8,123 nt of DNA from an uncultured Clostridia bacterium (GTDB lineage: Bacteria; Bacillota; Clostridia; Oscillospirales; CAG-272). The notes below the pieces were generated by a model. That model ran no database searches, was not told the DNA's origin, and saw nothing but the letters and a program-made list of their open reading frames with translations. Positions within the stretch are counted from its first letter, which is position 1. Each line of letters starts with the position of its first letter. Shown piece after piece: positions 6,056 through 8,123 of this stretch. Made by a program: the position numbers and the translations under genes. Where the stretch lies: NCBI GenBank assembly GCA_947624945.1, contig CANQMJ010000114.1, positions 1-8,123 of the forward strand. The letters run 5' to 3'.

Positions 6056-6087
6056 CAATATAAATTTAGTCGAAAAGGGGCATTTTT

Positions 6088-7002
6088 ATGGAGAGCATTC
6101 TTTATCATGCAAACAATTTCCTGAATATCCTTCAAGGAACAAAAAACCTATCATCAAACACAATGTTGGCTTATCGGTCCGATATGAAGGACCTGACACA
6201 TTTTATCGCCGAAAACGGTTGTGACGAGACAACGGTCTCAAAATATGCCATGTATTTGCAGAAAGACCGTCATCTGAAGGACACAACAATAGTCCGAAAG
6301 CTCATAGTTACAAAAATGTATCTTTCTTATCTTTTCAAGCAGGGTATCACAGAAAGCGACTATGGCAAAAGTCAATCGTTCAAGTACAAAAAGGAACGCC
6401 GCCTCCCCAAAGTGCTTGACAAATCGGATGTTTCCATTTTGCTCACATATGTTAGCAGCCAAAGCGCAAATGCAGAAACAAAGTACGATGTATGGCTGTC
6501 GACAAGCAATCTTGCCTTGATCGATTTATTGATAAGCACGGGAATACGAATCGGCGAAGCCGCGGCAATAACAGTTCAGGATATAAAAAGTTCAAACCGC
6601 ACAATACTTATTCATGGTAAGGGAAGAAAACAAAGGATAATATACATCTCATGCCCGGAAACATGGATTAATATGACAAATTGGCTGAAAACGCGAGCTA
6701 TATATCCGCTTGAGACAGATGCATTATTCGTAAACAGATACGGACGTAACCTTAGCATACATGGAATTGAGTATATTGACAATTCAATAAAAAGGACCTG
6801 CAATATCGACAAGCAGTCAACTCCGCATTATTTGAGGCACACATTTGCAACAAATTTGCTTTCAAACGGAGCGGATCTACGCTCCGTTCAGGAAATATTA
6901 GGACATAGCAGCGTCGCAGTTACGGAGATATATACGGAGGTAAGCCTAAATAGGCGCAAAGAAGTAATGGACAAGTTTAATTATAGAAATACGTTGACAT
7001 GA
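6088..7002 (+). CDS. Tyrosine site-specific recombinase (XerC/D-like), probable cassette invertase
   Basis: 304 residues, the usual size of Xer-type recombinases. The N-terminal SAM-like core-binding domain is residues about 1-90, with NTMLAYRSDMKDLTHFI at 24-40. The catalytic domain has all expected residues: R154 in TGIRIGEAA, K178 in HGKGRKQR, H247 and R250 in HYLRHTFA, H273 in LGHSS, and the nucleophile Y282 in TEIYTEV. AAAAGGGG (6073-6080) precedes ATG 6088 at good spacing. It is transcribed away from the cassette from a divergent promoter region and ends at a strong terminator. The intact catalytic set and its position 72 bases from the right repeat make it the natural candidate to act on the 42-bp repeats. 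It could instead be the integrase of a larger element. Confidence 0.93.
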   Translation: MESILYHANNFLNILQGTKNLSSNTMLAYRSDMKDLTHFIAENGCDETTVSKYAMYLQKDRHLKDTTIVRKLIVTKMYLSYLFKQGITESDYGKSQSFKYKKERRLPKVLDKSDVSILLTYVSSQSANAETKYDVWLSTSNLALIDLLISTGIRIGEAAAITVQDIKSSNRTILIHGKGRKQRIIYISCPETWINMTNWLKTRAIYPLETDALFVNRYGRNLSIHGIEYIDNSIKRTCNIDKQSTPHYLRHTFATNLLSNGADLRSVQEILGHSSVAVTEIYTEVSLNRRKEVMDKFNYRNTLT

Positions 7003-7032
7003 CACAGACATTTGAAAATAGAAAATCTCGTC

Positions 7033-7060
7033 AAAAAAGACCGCTTCGGCGGTCTTTTTT
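7033..7060 (+). terminator. Rho-independent terminator after the recombinase
   Basis: GACCGC (7039-7044) pairs with GCGGTC (7049-7054) around a TTCG tetraloop. Six A's precede the stem and six T's follow it, so it can work in both directions. It lies 30 bases after the recombinase stop and separates it from the next gene. Confidence 0.92.
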
Positions 7061-7093
7061 ATATACTTCAAAAAGCCGAAAGGAGCAAAGAAA

Positions 7094-7465
7094 ATGTTAT
7101 TCACAGAAACAGCAGCTGACAGAATGTATGAACGCATGATGACGAGGATACCGAACTTCCGCTCGCGCGGCGGAGGGCAGCGCATCGGCGAGACCGATTT
7201 CGAAAACGCGAGGCTGATCATCTCAAATGCATCTGTCAAGATTGGAAAATCAACTTACAGAGAGAAGATCAAACTGACCGTGTGTGAAGAAAAGGCACGC
7301 CGGTCCGAGAAAAGAAAGGAAAACTTATTCGGGAAGAAGGGATACGAAATGGATTTCAAAAACAAAAGGCACAAGGAAATATTCGTCACGACGGCGGCGG
7401 GATTGGAGAAAAACAATTCTCTTCTCGCCGCCGTTTATCTTTTGACGGCAAACGGACGTCTGTGA
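7094..7465 (+). CDS. Hypothetical protein, mobile-element type, ended by an in-frame TGA
   Basis: ATG 7094 follows AAAGGAG (7079-7085) at eight bases. 123 residues: a basic N-terminal half (MLFTETAADRMYERMMTRIP, RSRGGGQR, CEEKARRSEKRKEN) and a second half beginning MDFKNKRHKEIF. An internal ATG at 7349 has AAGGGA (7337-7342) upstream, so MDFKNKRH could be the true start of a second gene fused in frame to the first. The coding style (AAVYLLTANGRL at the end) resembles small uncharacterised proteins of clostridial integrative elements, but I cannot name a family with confidence. The frame stays open for 83 more codons after the TGA (see next entry). Confidence 0.55.
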   Translation: MLFTETAADRMYERMMTRIPNFRSRGGGQRIGETDFENARLIISNASVKIGKSTYREKIKLTVCEEKARRSEKRKENLFGKKGYEMDFKNKRHKEIFVTTAAGLEKNNSLLAAVYLLTANGRL

Positions 7466-7717
7466 GCGGATGCGGAGCCGTGCGTCAGTCGAGACAACAT
7501 CGACTTCGACAGCATTAAGCGCGGAAAATATTCGATAGGTGCATACGCGCTCCTCTGCGCAGCAAAGGATTTGTTCCTCGGCACGGAAAGCATGAATATC
7601 GCGGACATGAGCGACAGGAGCGTCATCCCCGACGCTGTGTTCGGAATAATCTGCAACGTTATGATGATAAAAATAAACCTGCCGCCGAAAGGCGGCAAAT
7701 TAGGTTTGCCGTCTTGA
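7466..7717 (+). pseudogene. Same-frame continuation of the preceding gene beyond TGA 7463-7465
   Basis: Without any frame change the reading resumes ADAEPCVSRDNIDFDSIKRG, then SIGAYALLCAAKDLFLGTES and IPDAVFGIICNVMMIKINLP, ending at TGA 7715-7717. The composition looks truly coding. No ribosome binding site and start codon pair is evident at its beginning, so it reads as the second half of one protein (207 residues from 7094, or 122 from 7349). A single change from TGG (Trp) to TGA would explain it; stop-codon readthrough or Trp reading of TGA are less likely alternatives. A GCCGCC-GAAA-GGCGGC hairpin (7681-7696) lies near its 3' end but has no T-tract. Confidence 0.55.
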
Positions 7718-7749
7718 AGCATAATATATTCGGATCGATCGGAGGACTT

Positions 7750-8123
7750 ATGAAAAACAAAATATACGGATATGTGAGAGTATCGTCACAGGATCAAAAT
7801 GAGGATCGTCAGCTCATAGCGATGAACGATGCCGGAGTTGACAAAAGAAATGTCTATATCGATAAACAGTCGGGAAAGGATTTCAACCGACCTAATTATA
7901 AACGGCTGATGAAGAAGCTGTGTGAAGGCGATGTATTATATATTCTCAGTATCGACCGCCTTGGTCGCAACTATGAGGAAATACAAAATCAGTGGCGCAT
8001 CATCACAAAGGAAAAGAAATGCGACGTTGTCGTGATCGACATGCCTCTGCTTGATACAAGGCGCGAAAAGAATCTTCTCGGTACATTCATCAGCGATATT
8101 GTTTTGCAGCTTCTTTCGTTTGT
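7750..8123 (+). CDS. Small serine recombinase (resolvase/invertase family), N-terminal part
   Basis: ATG 7750 follows GGAGGA (7741-7746). The 124 visible codons begin MKNKIYGYVRVSSQDQNEDR, the resolvase signature with the catalytic Ser in VSS. DKQSGKDFNRPNYKRLM and LSIDRLGRNYEEI follow, with the conserved active-site RLGR, then a VVVIDMPLLDTR strand. The start of the dimer-interface helix (ISDIVLQLLSF) is cut by the window edge, so the DNA-binding domain is not seen. It is probably a TnpR-like resolvase of a transposon or a recombinase of the surrounding element, separate from the tyrosine recombinase that likely serves the cassette. Confidence 0.9.
   Translation, partial: MKNKIYGYVRVSSQDQNEDRQLIAMNDAGVDKRNVYIDKQSGKDFNRPNYKRLMKKLCEGDVLYILSIDRLGRNYEEIQNQWRIITKEKKCDVVVIDMPLLDTRREKNLLGTFISDIVLQLLSF

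Larger units (their letters stand above)
6030..6058 (-). promoter_or_regulatory. Strong leftward sigma-A-type promoter facing the cassette
   Basis: On the minus strand TTGAAC (6058-6053) and TATAAT (6035-6030) are separated by exactly 17 bases, a near-consensus housekeeping promoter. Transcription would begin near 6023, cross the right repeat and reach the ATP-grasp ATG at 5973 after a leader of about 50 bases. Being outside the repeat, it would stay in place after inversion and would then drive the membrane protein/NTPase operon. Confidence 0.75.

Noticed and set aside
7680..7697. GCCGCC-GAAA-GGCGGC hairpin as a terminator
   Set aside because: No T-tract follows and it lies inside an open coding frame; it may simply reflect codon choice.
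7435..7722. Minus-strand frame opposite the end of the hypothetical ORF
   Set aside because: The plus-strand frame has the better coding pattern; the minus frame is its mirror and has no upstream ribosome binding site.

Overview
The window looks like an accessory, mobile-element-rich stretch of a low-GC Gram-positive (Bacillota, probably a gut-type Clostridia) genome. The evidence is strong AGGAGG-type ribosome binding sites, TTGAAC/TATAAT promoters, transposase remnants of the IS256 and IS110 families, a XerC/D-like tyrosine recombinase, and a small serine recombinase next to a short ORF of the kind carried on clostridial integrative elements. No species can be named from the sequence alone.

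Layout. Positions 1-189 (minus) are the 5' end of a frameshifted IS256-family transposase. Positions about 270-1699 (plus) are a decayed IS110-family element: a structured non-coding leader that may be a bridge RNA, then a transposase broken by one internal deletion and two homopolymer frameshifts. Positions 1700-2136 are non-coding, with a terminator-like hairpin and a second hairpin with a perfect 21-bp stem. Positions 2137-6015 form an AT-rich cassette bounded by perfect 42-bp inverted repeats. The cassette holds two modules facing each other: rightward, a small membrane protein overlapping a STAND-like P-loop NTPase with a helical-repeat C-terminus; leftward, an ATP-grasp ligase of the D-Ala-D-Ala ligase fold. 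Their 3' ends overlap by 20 bp. Just outside the right repeat is an intact tyrosine recombinase gene (6088-7002), closed by a clear terminator (7033-7060). After it come a hypothetical ORF stopped by an in-frame TGA (the same frame stays open to 7717) and the start of a serine recombinase that runs off the window.

Main interpretation. The 42-bp repeats look like recombination sites of the adjacent tyrosine recombinase. Each carries an imperfect dyad of two 10-bp arms around a 7-bp asymmetric spacer, and the two copies are inverted. Recombination between them would flip the 3.9-kb block. Each repeat also carries the Shine-Dalgarno sequence of the gene just inside it. A strong fixed promoter lies outside the right repeat and points into the cassette. 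Outside the left repeat there is a terminator-like hairpin and no comparable promoter. As drawn, the ATP-grasp gene would be ON and the membrane protein/NTPase operon OFF or low; inversion would exchange them. This would be a two-state switch choosing between alternative gene modules, not merely flipping a promoter. The repeats, promoter motifs, recombinase and gene arrangement are visible in the sequence. The switching and the possible defence or signalling role of the modules are inference.
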